The notes: a model not told the origin generated them from the sequence alone. 56,783 nt of DNA from Pseudoalteromonas luteoviolacea DSM 6061 (GCF_001625655.1 NZ_AUYB01000124.1:1-56783), one strand, 5' to 3'; counted from the first letter of the stretch, positions 7,530-17,108 are shown. Translations and numbers: made by a program.

Positions 7530-8795
7530 ATGAACAAGGTTATGGTCGCGTTATTTGGCGCGGGCGTATTTGTGACTTCATCACAAAGCTTGGCCGCTGC
7601 ATTTCAATTGGCGGAACAAAATGTATCTGGTTTAGGTCGTGCATATGCAGGCGAGGCAAGTGTTGCAGATGACGCGTCGGTGGTTTCTAGAAACCCAGCG
7701 TTAATGAATAAGCTTGAAGGCACGCAACTGAGTGTTGCAGCCATGTATGTAAAGCCAGATGTGAGTTTGCAAGGTACAAGCACCAATAATGGTGTACCGG
7801 CATCAGCGCTAGACAACAGCAGTATTGCGCCGAGTGCTGTTGTGCCTAGTGCTTTTATAACAACATCTATCAATGACAAATGGTCAGTTGGTGGAGGTAT
7901 GTACTCGCAGTTTGGTCTTGCCACAGAGTTTGATACGGACTATGTAGCGGGTCAAATTGCAGGTGAAACTGAAATAGTAACCATCAATACTGGTCTGGCG
8001 GCATCATACCAAGTAGATGAGCAGTGGAGTGTGGCATTTGGTTTAAACCATGTTTACGCGGATGCCAAAATTATCAGAAATCTGGGGGCCAATAACCTAC
8101 AGGTTCCAAGTGAAACGGAGGTCGTGAATCTAGAAGGTGATGATTCGGGCTTTGGTTGGAATGTTGGAGTGGTTTTCAACATTGACGAAGACAACCGCTT
8201 CGGTTTTCACTATCGCAGTGAAACGGACATTACCTTTGAGGGAACGTTTAGTAATCAGTTGCCTGCGATAGCGCCTTTCAACGGTACTGCTGGCAAGAAG
8301 TTACCAGGCGGTGTTGCCATTACGTTACCAGCGATTGCCGAAGTTTCAGGCTCACACAAGCTGACTACCGAGTCGACAGTACATTACAGCATCTTATGGA
8401 CTGGCTGGAACAGTTTTCAGACGCTTTCAGCCCAAGTCGACAATGTAGGCACAGTATTTAGTAAAGATGAAAGCTTTAGCAACTCACTACGTTATTCAAT
8501 TGGTACAGATTATCAATGGAGCGAAGCTTTAAAGCTACGTGCTGGCTTTGCCTATGATGAGTCGCCTGCTGACGAAAACCACATGTCAATCTCTATCCCT
8601 GATACAGACCGTGTTTGGTATGCATTTGGTGCAGAGTACCAGATCAGTAAAGTTGCCAGCATTGATTTAGGTGTGAGTATTATCCGTGGTAAAACACAGC
8701 GTTTTATCGAAAAAGATAACGCAGGCAGCGAATGGGGCTTTAAGTCTAAAGGTCACGCTTCTGTATTTGGTTTACAGTACAACCACACGCTATAA
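7530..8795 (+). CDS. fadL: Outer membrane long-chain fatty acid transporter, OmpP1/FadL family
   Basis: FadL-family beta-barrels carry long-chain fatty acids and other hydrophobic compounds across the outer membrane. The 421-residue protein has a signal peptide (residues 1 to about 23, ending SLAA), then the family's N-terminal signature AFQLAEQNVSGLGRAYAGEA. Aromatic beta-strands continue to the C-terminal ASVFGLQYNHTL. Length matches E. coli FadL. ATG follows AAGGG with good spacing. A shared terminator separates it from the convergent mutS. Confidence 0.93.
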   Translation: MNKVMVALFGAGVFVTSSQSLAAAFQLAEQNVSGLGRAYAGEASVADDASVVSRNPALMNKLEGTQLSVAAMYVKPDVSLQGTSTNNGVPASALDNSSIAPSAVVPSAFITTSINDKWSVGGGMYSQFGLATEFDTDYVAGQIAGETEIVTINTGLAASYQVDEQWSVAFGLNHVYADAKIIRNLGANNLQVPSETEVVNLEGDDSGFGWNVGVVFNIDEDNRFGFHYRSETDITFEGTFSNQLPAIAPFNGTAGKKLPGGVAITLPAIAEVSGSHKLTTESTVHYSILWTGWNSFQTLSAQVDNVGTVFSKDESFSNSLRYSIGTDYQWSEALKLRAGFAYDESPADENHMSISIPDTDRVWYAFGAEYQISKVASIDLGVSIIRGKTQRFIEKDNAGSEWGFKSKGHASVFGLQYNHTL

Positions 8796-8821
8796 AAAGA
8801 GAAAAGCAGACTCGATTGAGT

Positions 8822-8849
8822 AAAAAGGCTGCACGATTGCAGCCTTTTT
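8822..8849. terminator. Bidirectional terminator between fadL and mutS
   Basis: AAAAAGGCTGCA / TGCAGCCTTTTT forms a perfect 12-bp stem around a 4-nt loop, with A and T runs on both sides. It can serve both convergent genes. Confidence 0.9.
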
Positions 8850-8855
8850 GTTTTA

Positions 8856-11435
8856 TTAGAGCTTATCTTTTAATTGATAAAGTAGCGCATGAGCTTGTTT
8901 TGGTGTTAGGTCATCAGGGTCAATTGTTTCTAGCAATTGTTCTACTTCTGAAGGTTCACTGGCCAAAAGCAAAGTTTGCTGTTGAGGTGAATTGGATGAT
9001 GTATTTTCAACTACACTTTGATGCTGCTCTAAAAGAGTGAGCTTTTGTTTAGCAAGTTTAATGACAGCTTTTGGCACACCTGCTAACCCTGCGACTTGCA
9101 AACCGAAACTCTTACTTGCCGCACCATCAAGTACAGTATGTTTAAAAGCAATGGTATCGTTGTGTTCAACGGCGTCTAAGTGCACATTGACAAGTCCAGA
9201 CTGTTGCTCTGCGAGCTCTGTTAATTCAAAGTAGTGCGTCGCAAATAACGTTTTGGCGGATATTTTATTAGCTAAGTAATCTGCAGTTGCATAGGCTAGA
9301 GACAAACCGTCATAAGTGCTTGTACCGCGTCCAATTTCATCCATAAGTACCAGAGATTGTGCCGTAGCATTATTCAGAATTGTGGCGGTTTCAGTCATTT
9401 CTACCATAAAGGTTGAACGCCCTGAAGCCAAGTCATCACTAGCACCGATACGGGTAAATATTCTATCAATTTGGCCAATTTGAGCACTGCTTGCAGGTAC
9501 AAAGCTTCCAATATGTGCCATTAACACGATAAGCGCGGTTTGGCGCATATAAGTTGATTTACCCCCCATATTTGGACCTGTAATAAGCAACATTTTTCGG
9601 TCACTATTAAGGTGAACGGGGTTGGCAATAAATGGTTCGCTACTGACGTGCTCAACAACTGGGTGTCGGCCAGCTTCAATCTGGATCTCATCTCCGGCCG
9701 TGAGTTCCGGCTTACAGTAGTCCAATGTCTGAGCGCGTTCTGCTAAAGTATTGAGTACGTCTAGGTCGGCTAACGCAGCGGCCATTATTTGCAATTGCTC
9801 AATATACGGCGCAATTAGTTCAAATAATTGCTCATAAAGCTGCTTTTCAAGTGCCAATGCTTTTGACTGACTACCCAGTACTTTGTCTTCGTGCTCTTTC
9901 AGCTCAGGAATAATATAACGTTCATTATTTTTGAGTGTTTGGCGACGAATGTATTCAGGGGGCGCCAAATGGGAATTTGCTTTACTGATCTCAATATAGA
10001 AACCATGTACTTTATTGTAGCCAATCTTTAATGTGCTGATCCCAGTTCTTTCTCGTTCACGTTCTTCTAGTTGCTCTAGTACGTCGGTTGCGCCTTCGCT
10101 CAGCGCGCGCCATTCGTCAAGTTCACTGGAATAGCCCTTTGCAATCACGCCGCCGTCTCTGATCAGCACTGGTGGGTTATCAATAATTGCGCGTTCTAGT
10201 AACTCTTGAAGGTGCGGTAATTGAGGTGATTGCGCTTTAATTTGCTGTATGCGTGCATCATCACTTTCATTAAGTAAATGATGAAGAGGTGGTAAAGCTT
10301 GTAATGCGCTGCGTAATCGTGTTAGGTCACGAGGCCTCGCATTACATAGAGCCAACCTTGCAACAACACGTTCGATATCACCAATTTGACGCAGGCCATC
10401 ATAAACATCCATACCGAGTTGAAGGTCCAGGATGCTTGATATTGCATTTAGACGGGCATTGAGTTCATGTCTATCTCTGACTGGTGTATGGATACGGCGT
10501 TTCAGCAGGCGCGACCCCATTGGCGTTGCGGTCTTATCCAGCACTTGAGCAAGGGTATTGTCGATCGACCCCGACAGATTCATAGTTAATTCAAGGTTTT
10601 TACGTGTAGCGGCATCAAGGATAACTGCGTGTTCATTTTTTTCTAATGTGATCGCTCTGATATGCGGTAAAGCGGTGCGTTGGGTATCTTTGACATATTG
10701 CATGACACAGCCAGCGGCAATCAAACCTGCTGTGGCATTTTCAACCCCAAATCCGATTAGGTCTTTTGTTTCAAACTGTTGGCAAAGTAAATGTTTGGCA
10801 GTATCTAGATCGAACTCCCAATCTGGGCGTCTGCGGCTGCCTTTGATTTGCTCTAACACGATTAGATTTTGAAAAGACTCTGGGTAAAGTAACTCAGCCG
10901 GCTGTAGCCTCTGTAACGTCGATGTAAGCGCCTCATCTGTGGCGAGTTCAACAAGATTAAATCGACCCGAATTTATATCAAGATATGCAACTCCGTATTT
11001 GGATTTATCTTGCCATACGGCAGCCAATAAATTGTCTTGGCGCTCGTGTAATAAGGCTTCATCGGTTACTGTACCTGGCGTGACGATTCGAACAACCTTA
11101 CGCTCAACTGGGCCTTTACTCGTTGCAGGGTCGCCAACTTGTTCACAAATAGCAACGGACTCACCCATTTGTACCAAGCGCGCAAGATAGTTTTCTACCG
11201 CGTGATAAGGTACACCCGCCATTGGGATTGGATTACCACCAGCCTTGCCTCGGTGAGTTTGTGAGATGTCCAGCAACTGAGCGGCACGAATGGCATCGTC
11301 AAAAAATAACTCATAGAAATCACCCATACGGTAGAATAGTAGGATCTCCTGATGTTGGACTTTGATCCTAAGATACTGCTGCATCATAGGTGTTTGTTGC
11401 TTTATAGTATGTTCAGAATAAAGATCTAATGACAT
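8856..11435 (-). CDS. mutS: DNA mismatch repair ATPase MutS
   Basis: MutS recognises mismatches and starts methyl-directed repair. The 859-residue protein has the mismatch-binding segment FYRMGDFYELF, the Walker A TGPNMGGKSTYMRQ, the STFMVEM loop and Walker B DEIGRGTSTYDG, and ends in a helical tail (LTPKQAHALLYQLKDKL). The ATG at 11435 gives the family start (MSLDLYSEH, then QTPMMQQYL); a 33-codon upstream extension runs through pncC on the other strand and is rejected. The Shine-Dalgarno lies in a palindrome shared with pncC. Confidence 0.98.
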   Translation of the reverse strand: MSLDLYSEHTIKQQTPMMQQYLRIKVQHQEILLFYRMGDFYELFFDDAIRAAQLLDISQTHRGKAGGNPIPMAGVPYHAVENYLARLVQMGESVAICEQVGDPATSKGPVERKVVRIVTPGTVTDEALLHERQDNLLAAVWQDKSKYGVAYLDINSGRFNLVELATDEALTSTLQRLQPAELLYPESFQNLIVLEQIKGSRRRPDWEFDLDTAKHLLCQQFETKDLIGFGVENATAGLIAAGCVMQYVKDTQRTALPHIRAITLEKNEHAVILDAATRKNLELTMNLSGSIDNTLAQVLDKTATPMGSRLLKRRIHTPVRDRHELNARLNAISSILDLQLGMDVYDGLRQIGDIERVVARLALCNARPRDLTRLRSALQALPPLHHLLNESDDARIQQIKAQSPQLPHLQELLERAIIDNPPVLIRDGGVIAKGYSSELDEWRALSEGATDVLEQLEERERERTGISTLKIGYNKVHGFYIEISKANSHLAPPEYIRRQTLKNNERYIIPELKEHEDKVLGSQSKALALEKQLYEQLFELIAPYIEQLQIMAAALADLDVLNTLAERAQTLDYCKPELTAGDEIQIEAGRHPVVEHVSSEPFIANPVHLNSDRKMLLITGPNMGGKSTYMRQTALIVLMAHIGSFVPASSAQIGQIDRIFTRIGASDDLASGRSTFMVEMTETATILNNATAQSLVLMDEIGRGTSTYDGLSLAYATADYLANKISAKTLFATHYFELTELAEQQSGLVNVHLDAVEHNDTIAFKHTVLDGAASKSFGLQVAGLAGVPKAVIKLAKQKLTLLEQHQSVVENTSSNSPQQQTLLLASEPSEVEQLLETIDPDDLTPKQAHALLYQLKDKL

Positions 11436-11442
11436 GCTTCTA

Positions 11443-11449
11443 CCTAAGG
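11443..11449. promoter_or_regulatory. CCTAAGG palindrome acting as ribosome binding site on both strands
   Basis: CCTAAGG reads AAGG on the plus strand 8 nt before the pncC ATG, and AGG on the minus strand 7 nt before the mutS ATG. The two start codons are only 22 nt apart. No room is left between them for promoters, so each transcript should begin inside the opposing gene. Confidence 0.6.
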
Positions 11450-11457
11450 TTTTTTGT

Positions 11458-11949
11458 ATGGAAATACACACTAAGATCGCCGCACTGGCGGCACAATTGG
11501 GCGCTATTCTAACGAATAAAAGCTTCACGATCACTACTGCTGAGTCGTGTACTGGGGGAGGAATTAGCTATGCACTCACAGATACCCCCGGTAGCTCAGC
11601 GTATATTGACCGATGTTTCGTCACTTATAGCAATGAGTCCAAACAAGCGCTGTTAAATGTGCGCGAGCATACACTCATTGAGTTTGGAGCGGTAAGTGAG
11701 CAGACTGTCATCGAAATGGCCAATGGTGCGCGTGCACAGGCGCAAGCTGATATAGCGGTATCAGTGTCAGGCATTGCCGGGCCTTCTGGTGGTACCGAAT
11801 TAAAGCCCGTTGGTACTGTATGGTTTGCCGTAGATATACAGCAACAAACCTACACGTTTATGCAGGTGTTCTCGGGAGAACGTGCGGAAGTAAGATTGCA
11901 AGCTATTGAATTTATATTAGAAAAAATAATTTCTTTAATAAATCAGTAA
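11458..11949 (+). CDS. pncC: Nicotinamide-nucleotide amidase PncC (CinA C-terminal family)
   Basis: PncC deamidates nicotinamide mononucleotide to nicotinate mononucleotide in pyridine-nucleotide recycling. The 163-residue stand-alone CinA-C domain shows TTAESCTGG, the conserved SGIAGPSGG and KPVGTVWFAV. The ATG at 11458 follows AAGG; the earlier ATG at 11434 overlaps the mutS start and lacks a site. It precedes recA, a common arrangement in gammaproteobacteria. The recA promoter lies right after its stop. Confidence 0.93.
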   Translation: MEIHTKIAALAAQLGAILTNKSFTITTAESCTGGGISYALTDTPGSSAYIDRCFVTYSNESKQALLNVREHTLIEFGAVSEQTVIEMANGARAQAQADIAVSVSGIAGPSGGTELKPVGTVWFAVDIQQQTYTFMQVFSGERAEVRLQAIEFILEKIISLINQ

Positions 11950-11956
11950 AAGGCTC

Positions 11957-11984
11957 TTGATACTGTAATTCTATACAGTATACT
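11957..11984 (+). promoter_or_regulatory. recA promoter with LexA box
   Basis: The -35 TTGATA (11957-11962) and -10 TATACT (11979-11984) are separated by exactly 16 nt. These 16 nt are a full LexA (SOS) box, CTGTAATTCTATACAG, fitting CTG-N10-CAG. LexA bound here would block RNA polymerase directly, as in the E. coli recA promoter, which this resembles closely. Confidence 0.93.
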
Positions 11985-12014
11985 TGTCCGCATCACGCTA
12001 GATTGGAGAAACAG

Positions 12015-13064
12015 ATGAACGATAACAAACAAAAAGCATTAGATGCTGCATTGTCGCAAATTGAGCGTCAATTCGGTAAAGGATCAATCATGAAGCTAGG
12101 CGATAGCCAAGCTCTAGACATAGAGTCAGTATCTACAGGTTCTCTAGGATTAGATATTGCTTTAGGTATCGGTGGTCTGCCAACTGGTCGTATTGTAGAA
12201 ATTTATGGTCCTGAGTCTTCAGGTAAAACAACCTTAACGTTACAAACAATTGCTCAAGCACAAAAGATGGGTAAAACTTGTGCCTTCGTTGACGCTGAGC
12301 ATGCACTTGACCCAGTATATGCAGAGAAACTCGGTGTAAACGTTGACGATTTACTTGTGTCGCAGCCAGATACAGGTGAGCAAGCGCTGGAGATTTGTGA
12401 CATGTTAGTACGTTCTGGTGCGGTCGATGTGGTTGTTGTTGACTCGGTAGCTGCGCTTACTCCAAAAGCAGAAATCGAAGGCGACATGGGTGACTCTCAC
12501 GTTGGTCTTCAGGCGCGTTTAATGTCGCAAGCGTTGCGTAAGTTGACGGGTAACATCAAACGTTCTAATACGTTATGTATCTTCATCAACCAAATTCGTA
12601 TGAAGATTGGTGTGATGTTTGGTAACCCAGAAACAACAACGGGTGGTAATGCTCTTAAGTTCTATTCATCGGTGCGTTTAGACATTCGTCGTATTGGCTC
12701 AGTAAAAGAAGGCGATGAGGTTGTCGGTAATGAAACCCGAGTGAAAGTTGTTAAAAACAAAGTAGCACCGCCATTTAAGCAAGCCGAATTTATCATTATG
12801 TACGGTGAAGGCTCTTCTAAGCAGGGTGAACTTATCGACCTTGGTGTGAAGCACAAGCTAGTTGATAAAGCTGGCGCTTGGTTTAGCTACAATGGTAATA
12901 AGATTGGCCAAGGTAAAGCTAACTCAATTAAGTTCTTGAAAGAAAATGTGGCAATTGCTAACGAGATTGAAGGCAAGCTACGTGAAATGTTACTTCTTCA
13001 GGCGACAATCAAAGATGAAGAAGGTGAAGACAAAGGTCTTGCAGACTTAGAAGATCAGCTATAA
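12015..13064 (+). CDS. recA: Recombinase RecA
   Basis: RecA forms filaments on single-stranded DNA, performs strand exchange and activates LexA self-cleavage. The 349-residue protein has Walker A GPESSGKTT, the conserved DAEHALDP, VVVDSVAALTPKAEIEG, loop L1 near GDMGDSHVGLQARLMSQALR, loop L2 (IRMKIGVMFGNPETTTGG) and an acidic C-terminal tail (DEEGEDKGLADLEDQL). The ATG at 12015 follows TTGGAG; an upstream TTG overlaps that site and is rejected. No recX follows within the window. Confidence 0.99.
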   Translation: MNDNKQKALDAALSQIERQFGKGSIMKLGDSQALDIESVSTGSLGLDIALGIGGLPTGRIVEIYGPESSGKTTLTLQTIAQAQKMGKTCAFVDAEHALDPVYAEKLGVNVDDLLVSQPDTGEQALEICDMLVRSGAVDVVVVDSVAALTPKAEIEGDMGDSHVGLQARLMSQALRKLTGNIKRSNTLCIFINQIRMKIGVMFGNPETTTGGNALKFYSSVRLDIRRIGSVKEGDEVVGNETRVKVVKNKVAPPFKQAEFIIMYGEGSSKQGELIDLGVKHKLVDKAGAWFSYNGNKIGQGKANSIKFLKENVAIANEIEGKLREMLLLQATIKDEEGEDKGLADLEDQL

Positions 13065-13093
13065 ATCTCCGACACTAGCGCATCTTCAATGAA

Positions 13094-13122
13094 AAAAGCC
13101 ACTTATTATATAAGTGGCTTTT
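13094..13122 (+). terminator. Rho-independent terminator after recA
   Basis: A perfect 12-bp stem (AAAAGCCACTTA / TAAGTGGCTTTT) with a 5-nt loop lies 29 nt past the recA stop. The A/T-flanked stem may also slow readthrough from the convergent trmL side. Confidence 0.85.
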
Positions 13123-13183
13123 CTAGTTTATACCATGTGATGAGCTCATAGACTGAATAAATAACAGGCTATTTTGTTACGTA

Positions 13184-13648
13184 TTAAACAGCACCATCAA
13201 AGTCGAATTGACGCCATGATTCATATACAAACACAGAGACAGCATTAGATAAATTCATGCTGCGGCTATCTGGTTTCATTGGAATACGAAGACGTTGCTC
13301 CTCGGGCAAAGAGAAAATAATGTCCTCTGGTAAGCCACGTGTTTCAGGACCAAATAGTAAACAGTCACCAGCTTGATACTGTGGCGCATGGTGGTATGCC
13401 TTGCCCTTTGTAGTACATGCAAAAACACGCTTTGGTTGGCGTTGTTCCAAATATGCTTCATAAGAAGGGTAGCGCTTAACTTCACTAAATTCGTGATAAT
13501 CAAGTCCTGCACGCCTTACGCGTTTATCATCCCAATCAAAACCGAGTGGCTCAATTAAATGCAAAGAATAGCCAGTGTTTGCACATAGGCGAATGATATT
13601 CCCAGTATTCGGTGGGATCTCAGGTTGATATAAAACGATGTCTAACAT
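13184..13648 (-). CDS. trmL: tRNA (cytidine/uridine-34 2'-O)-methyltransferase TrmL
   Basis: TrmL methylates the ribose of nucleotide 34 in tRNA-Leu isoacceptors. The 154-residue SPOUT-fold protein begins MLDIVLYQPEIPPNTGNIIR and carries the trefoil-knot SAM motifs FGPETRGLP and IPMKPDSRSMNLSNAV. Length and motifs fit TrmL. It points toward recA and has its own upstream region (13649-13930, no gene seen) shared with the divergent fieF-like gene. Confidence 0.94.
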   Translation of the reverse strand: MLDIVLYQPEIPPNTGNIIRLCANTGYSLHLIEPLGFDWDDKRVRRAGLDYHEFSEVKRYPSYEAYLEQRQPKRVFACTTKGKAYHHAPQYQAGDCLLFGPETRGLPEDIIFSLPEEQRLRIPMKPDSRSMNLSNAVSVFVYESWRQFDFDGAV

Positions 13649-13930
13649 GGTTAACCTCTAATTCAATTTGAGCGCAGTATAGCTCATCCATACTTTAACA
13701 ACTAGAGTATTGAGGAAGGTGCCAAAAGACTGTAGTTCTACGTCAAATTGGTTAAATAGAATTTGGGTTGAGTCAAAATTTACAACTATGTTTTATAAGT
13801 GATGATTTTTGATATTTTACTTCTAATCAAAGCTACTAAAAACAAGCTTTTATAATCTAATATTTCTGTTTTATTGTGGTTCTAGAGTATGATGCATATG
13901 GTTGGGCGCGTAACATAAGGGGGAGTATCT

Positions 13931-14827
13931 GTGGCGCGTAGTTATGATTCTTTAGTACGTTTTTCAAGTATCTTTACCATCGTAATGGCGGGACTAATGA
14001 TAGTTGCGAAAGCTTCTGCTTGGCTGTCATCTGGTAGTGCTGCGATGTTAGGGTCTCTTACGGATTCCATGTTGGACGTAACAGCATCTCTAATGAGCTT
14101 TTTTGTTCTCAGTTATGCACTGCGCCCTGCTGATGATGATCATCGCTTTGGCCATGGTAAAGCCGAAGCGTTGGCTGGCCTTGGTCAAGCTGCCTTTATT
14201 TCAGGGTCCGCTTGTTTCCTAGCCTTTCATGGTGTTGAGCGTCTGTTTAATCCTGTGGTAATTAACCATAGCATGATGGGGGTATGGGTAAGTGTATTCG
14301 CTATTTTTTGTACTTTGTTAGTGGTCTTGGTACAGCATCAAGTTGTTAAACGAACACAGTCTATTGCCATAAAAGCGGATTCGATGCATTACAAGGGTGA
14401 CATTTTACTCAATATCGCGGTATTGGTTGCATTATTGCTGAGCCATTACGGCATTATGTGGGCTGATTCTGTGTTTGCTATCGGGGTTGCTGGCTATTTG
14501 CTATATAACTGCTGGGATATAGCCCGAGAAAGCGCAGATCACCTAATGGACAAAGAGTTACCTGAAGAAGAAAAGGCACATATCATTAGTATTGCAACTT
14601 CTCATGAGGCTGTTTATGGTGTTCATAATTTAAGGACACGCCAAAGTGGCAAGATTAAATTTGTTCAATTGCACTTGGAGCTTGATGACGACATGCCTTT
14701 GATGCGAGCTCATCAAGTTGCCGATGAAGTGGTCGCGCAAATTCAAGTTCAGAGCGAGGGGGAAATTGATGTATTGGTGCATCAAGATCCAGTTTCATTG
14801 AGTGTAACGGAGTCGGCAAATTCATAG
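13931..14827 (+). CDS. fieF: Cation diffusion facilitator, FieF/YiiP type
   Basis: FieF-type antiporters export Fe2+ or Zn2+ from the cytoplasm using the proton gradient. The 298-residue protein has about six transmembrane helices and a cytoplasmic C-terminal domain. Metal-site landmarks are SLTDSMLD in helix 2, HRFGHGKAEA after it, and KADSMHYKGD in helix 5. The start is GTG, after GGGGGAG. Metal preference cannot be read with certainty. Its last 46 nt overlap the convergent hydrolase gene. Confidence 0.88.
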   Translation: MARSYDSLVRFSSIFTIVMAGLMIVAKASAWLSSGSAAMLGSLTDSMLDVTASLMSFFVLSYALRPADDDHRFGHGKAEALAGLGQAAFISGSACFLAFHGVERLFNPVVINHSMMGVWVSVFAIFCTLLVVLVQHQVVKRTQSIAIKADSMHYKGDILLNIAVLVALLLSHYGIMWADSVFAIGVAGYLLYNCWDIARESADHLMDKELPEEEKAHIISIATSHEAVYGVHNLRTRQSGKIKFVQLHLELDDDMPLMRAHQVADEVVAQIQVQSEGEIDVLVHQDPVSLSVTESANS

Positions 14828-15738
14828 AATTGAGTTAATACTGCGCGGCGTATTGGGTCAACTTCACATAATAATTCATGCTTTCCAGCATATGACCTTA
14901 TCGCGCATTGAGCATTTCTATTGGCAAACTGTGCGTGAGCATCAGGTTTAACAATTGTATCTTGCTTTGCACTTGCAATACTAATTGGGAAATTGAACGA
15001 TGCATTATTCAATTTATTGGTTAATGAAAATGCCGCGTTTAGCCAGCCAAAGCTCACCCCGCCAAGCTGTAACTTAGTTTGTTGTTGATATAGCTCTTGA
15101 AATAATTGATAACGCTTTTCGCAGTGGGTGAGCTCGTTATCAAAAAATAATTTTTCACGATAGTCTTGTTGACCGATAGCATAGCGTTTGTCAAAGCCAA
15201 GTTGGCAAGCCAGTTTGGCGATGCGACTAGCCAGCCAAGTCGGGTAGGGAGCTGTGTTTATTTGTAACATAGGTGCACATAAAAAGGCCCCTTTTGCGGA
15301 CGAATTTGGATTATTTTGAAGGTAGTCACACACAATAGCGCCGCCCATGGAGTGCGCCATAAACAGCCAATTGTCAGTTGCAGGGAGCACTAAAGTATCA
15401 ATAATGTGCTGTAATGCATCTCTAAATTGCTTGAAGTTATTCACATGCCCTATCTGCGGGTTGTCTAATAGGCGAGAAGACATCCCTTGACCTGGGTGGT
15501 CAAAAGTAACGACTGCGATATCATTGAGCGCTAACTCCCATAAAAGCTCTCGATATTTTATTGCAGATTCAATGCGGCCATTTACGATCACTACGGTAAA
15601 CCTAGGGTTGATAGGTGCGTAATGAACGTAAAAAATATCTCCATATGCAGAGCTAAGTTGCCCTTTATTGCAATATTGCCAGTGCTGTTCAATGGCCGCT
15701 AAATTATGAGAAAGTTCGTTGCTATTGCTGTAAAACAT
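14782..15738 (-). CDS. Alpha/beta hydrolase, lysophospholipase (PldB/monoglyceride lipase) type
   Basis: This 318-residue cytosolic hydrolase has the family's FDHPGQGMSSR segment, the nucleophile elbow AHSMGG (Ser), late Asp candidates (SAKQDTIVKP) and a C-terminal His (GKHELLCE). These fit the lysophospholipase L2/monoacylglycerol lipase group. Its ATG lies 17 nt inside the 3' end of cpxA, so it is probably the third gene of a cpxR-cpxA-lipase transcript and may be under Cpx control. The substrate is inferred from family only. Confidence 0.8.
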   Translation of the reverse strand: MFYSNSNELSHNLAAIEQHWQYCNKGQLSSAYGDIFYVHYAPINPRFTVVIVNGRIESAIKYRELLWELALNDIAVVTFDHPGQGMSSRLLDNPQIGHVNNFKQFRDALQHIIDTLVLPATDNWLFMAHSMGGAIVCDYLQNNPNSSAKGAFLCAPMLQINTAPYPTWLASRIAKLACQLGFDKRYAIGQQDYREKLFFDNELTHCEKRYQLFQELYQQQTKLQLGGVSFGWLNAAFSLTNKLNNASFNFPISIASAKQDTIVKPDAHAQFANRNAQCAIRSYAGKHELLCEVDPIRRAVLTQFYEFADSVTLNETGS

Positions 15739-17107
15739 GCGGCTGTTGTAAAGGGATGCGCACTGTCACATCCAGTCCTTGGTTATTCTGAAAGAGAATG
15801 TGGCCATGATGCACTTTTATCGCATGCTGCGCAATTGCTAATCCTAGGCCGAAACCGCCTTTTTGATTGTTAATAGGCGTTCTAGACTGCGAGGCTCGGT
15901 AAAATGGAATACACAGTTTATCGAGCATATCCTCGTTAACACCTGGGCCATCGTCGGATACCTGTAAAACAAACTGTTCACCGGCTATTTTACACTGTAT
16001 AGCTACAGTTTTTTTAGCGTACTTAAGTGCATTGCGAACGATGTTCTCAATGGCTCTGTTGAGTAAGATTGTGTCGCCTACAAGCAACTTTTCAGGCAGC
16101 TCACTCGTAATCACCTGCTTATTGAGTTGCTGGCTTTCAAACTGTGCATCACTGAAGATAGGCTCTAGTAGCTCTGCAATGCACAAAGGTTGCATCTCAA
16201 CACAGCTGGTGCCTGACTCTAGCCTTGATAGCTGCAAAATATCGCTCAACATATGATCAAGCAAGTGAGACTCTTTTTCGATGCGTTGTAAATAGTTGTC
16301 TAATTCACCAGTGGCTTTTCCAGATGCAATTCCAGTGGCCATTTGCAGCCTAGTTAACGGTGAGCGTAGCTCATGCGAAATATCAGCAAGCAAACGTTTT
16401 TGACTTAAAACCTGAGTCTCTAACTGCGAGGCCATAATGTCAAAGTCTTTACCCAGCTGGCCAAGTTCATCTTGGCGTGTTTTGTCCACTTCCGCCCTTG
16501 CGCTTAATTTACCTTGGGCCAATTGTGATGCTGCTTTTTGGAGTTGTTTAATGGGCTTCAATAAACCCATAGCAAACCAATAGCTGAGTACTAAACTTGC
16601 CAGCAACAAGATGCTGAGCTTCATCCATCTGGGCATCAGCCTCACTTTCAGAAATAAATCACCTTCGCGATTATCTAAAATCATAAATAGTTGATAGTCA
16701 TTTTGCTGGATGTGAACACTCAAAGGTCCATAGGCTCGATACCTGTCTGTATTGATGACCTTGGGCTCCCCACCAACCGAAAAATTTAATAATGCCAGAT
16801 CAAATTGATTGAGATCGGGGTTACTAATTAGGCTCTTTTCTGGGTCATCATGTTTCAGATAAATTTTTGAGCGCTTTCCATGGCGCCTGTGAGAGAGTAT
16901 TTCTTCCAATGATTTATCGGGGTTTCGCTGAATATGTTTATCTAAGGATTTTTTTACATGAAATAAGTTCTTTAACATCGGGGGGGAAATATCTTTGGAT
17001 GCAAGCACGTCAGGTTGTAAAAAGCTGACACTCACTAAAATTGCAAGGGTACTGATCACGGTTAGCCAAAACCAAAGAAATACCTTAATAGCTAAAAATC
17101 TTTTCAT
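15722..17107 (-). CDS. cpxA: Sensor histidine kinase, CpxA-like
   Basis: CpxA senses misfolded envelope proteins and phosphorylates CpxR. The 461-residue protein has an N-terminal helix (residues 8-30), a periplasmic domain of about 130 residues, a second helix (LSILLLASLVLSYWFAMGLL), a HAMP domain (PIKQLQKAASQLAQGKLSAR), the phospho-accepting motif ISHELRSPLTRL, an N box (ENIVRNALKYA), DDGPGV and GFGLGLA. It starts 1 nt after the cpxR stop. Gene order, the CpxR box and the divergent cpxP-like gene support the Cpx call over RstB or other paralogues. Confidence 0.85.
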   Translation of the reverse strand: MKRFLAIKVFLWFWLTVISTLAILVSVSFLQPDVLASKDISPPMLKNLFHVKKSLDKHIQRNPDKSLEEILSHRRHGKRSKIYLKHDDPEKSLISNPDLNQFDLALLNFSVGGEPKVINTDRYRAYGPLSVHIQQNDYQLFMILDNREGDLFLKVRLMPRWMKLSILLLASLVLSYWFAMGLLKPIKQLQKAASQLAQGKLSARAEVDKTRQDELGQLGKDFDIMASQLETQVLSQKRLLADISHELRSPLTRLQMATGIASGKATGELDNYLQRIEKESHLLDHMLSDILQLSRLESGTSCVEMQPLCIAELLEPIFSDAQFESQQLNKQVITSELPEKLLVGDTILLNRAIENIVRNALKYAKKTVAIQCKIAGEQFVLQVSDDGPGVNEDMLDKLCIPFYRASQSRTPINNQKGGFGLGLAIAQHAIKVHHGHILFQNNQGLDVTVRIPLQQPHVLQQ

Positions 17108-17108
17108 A

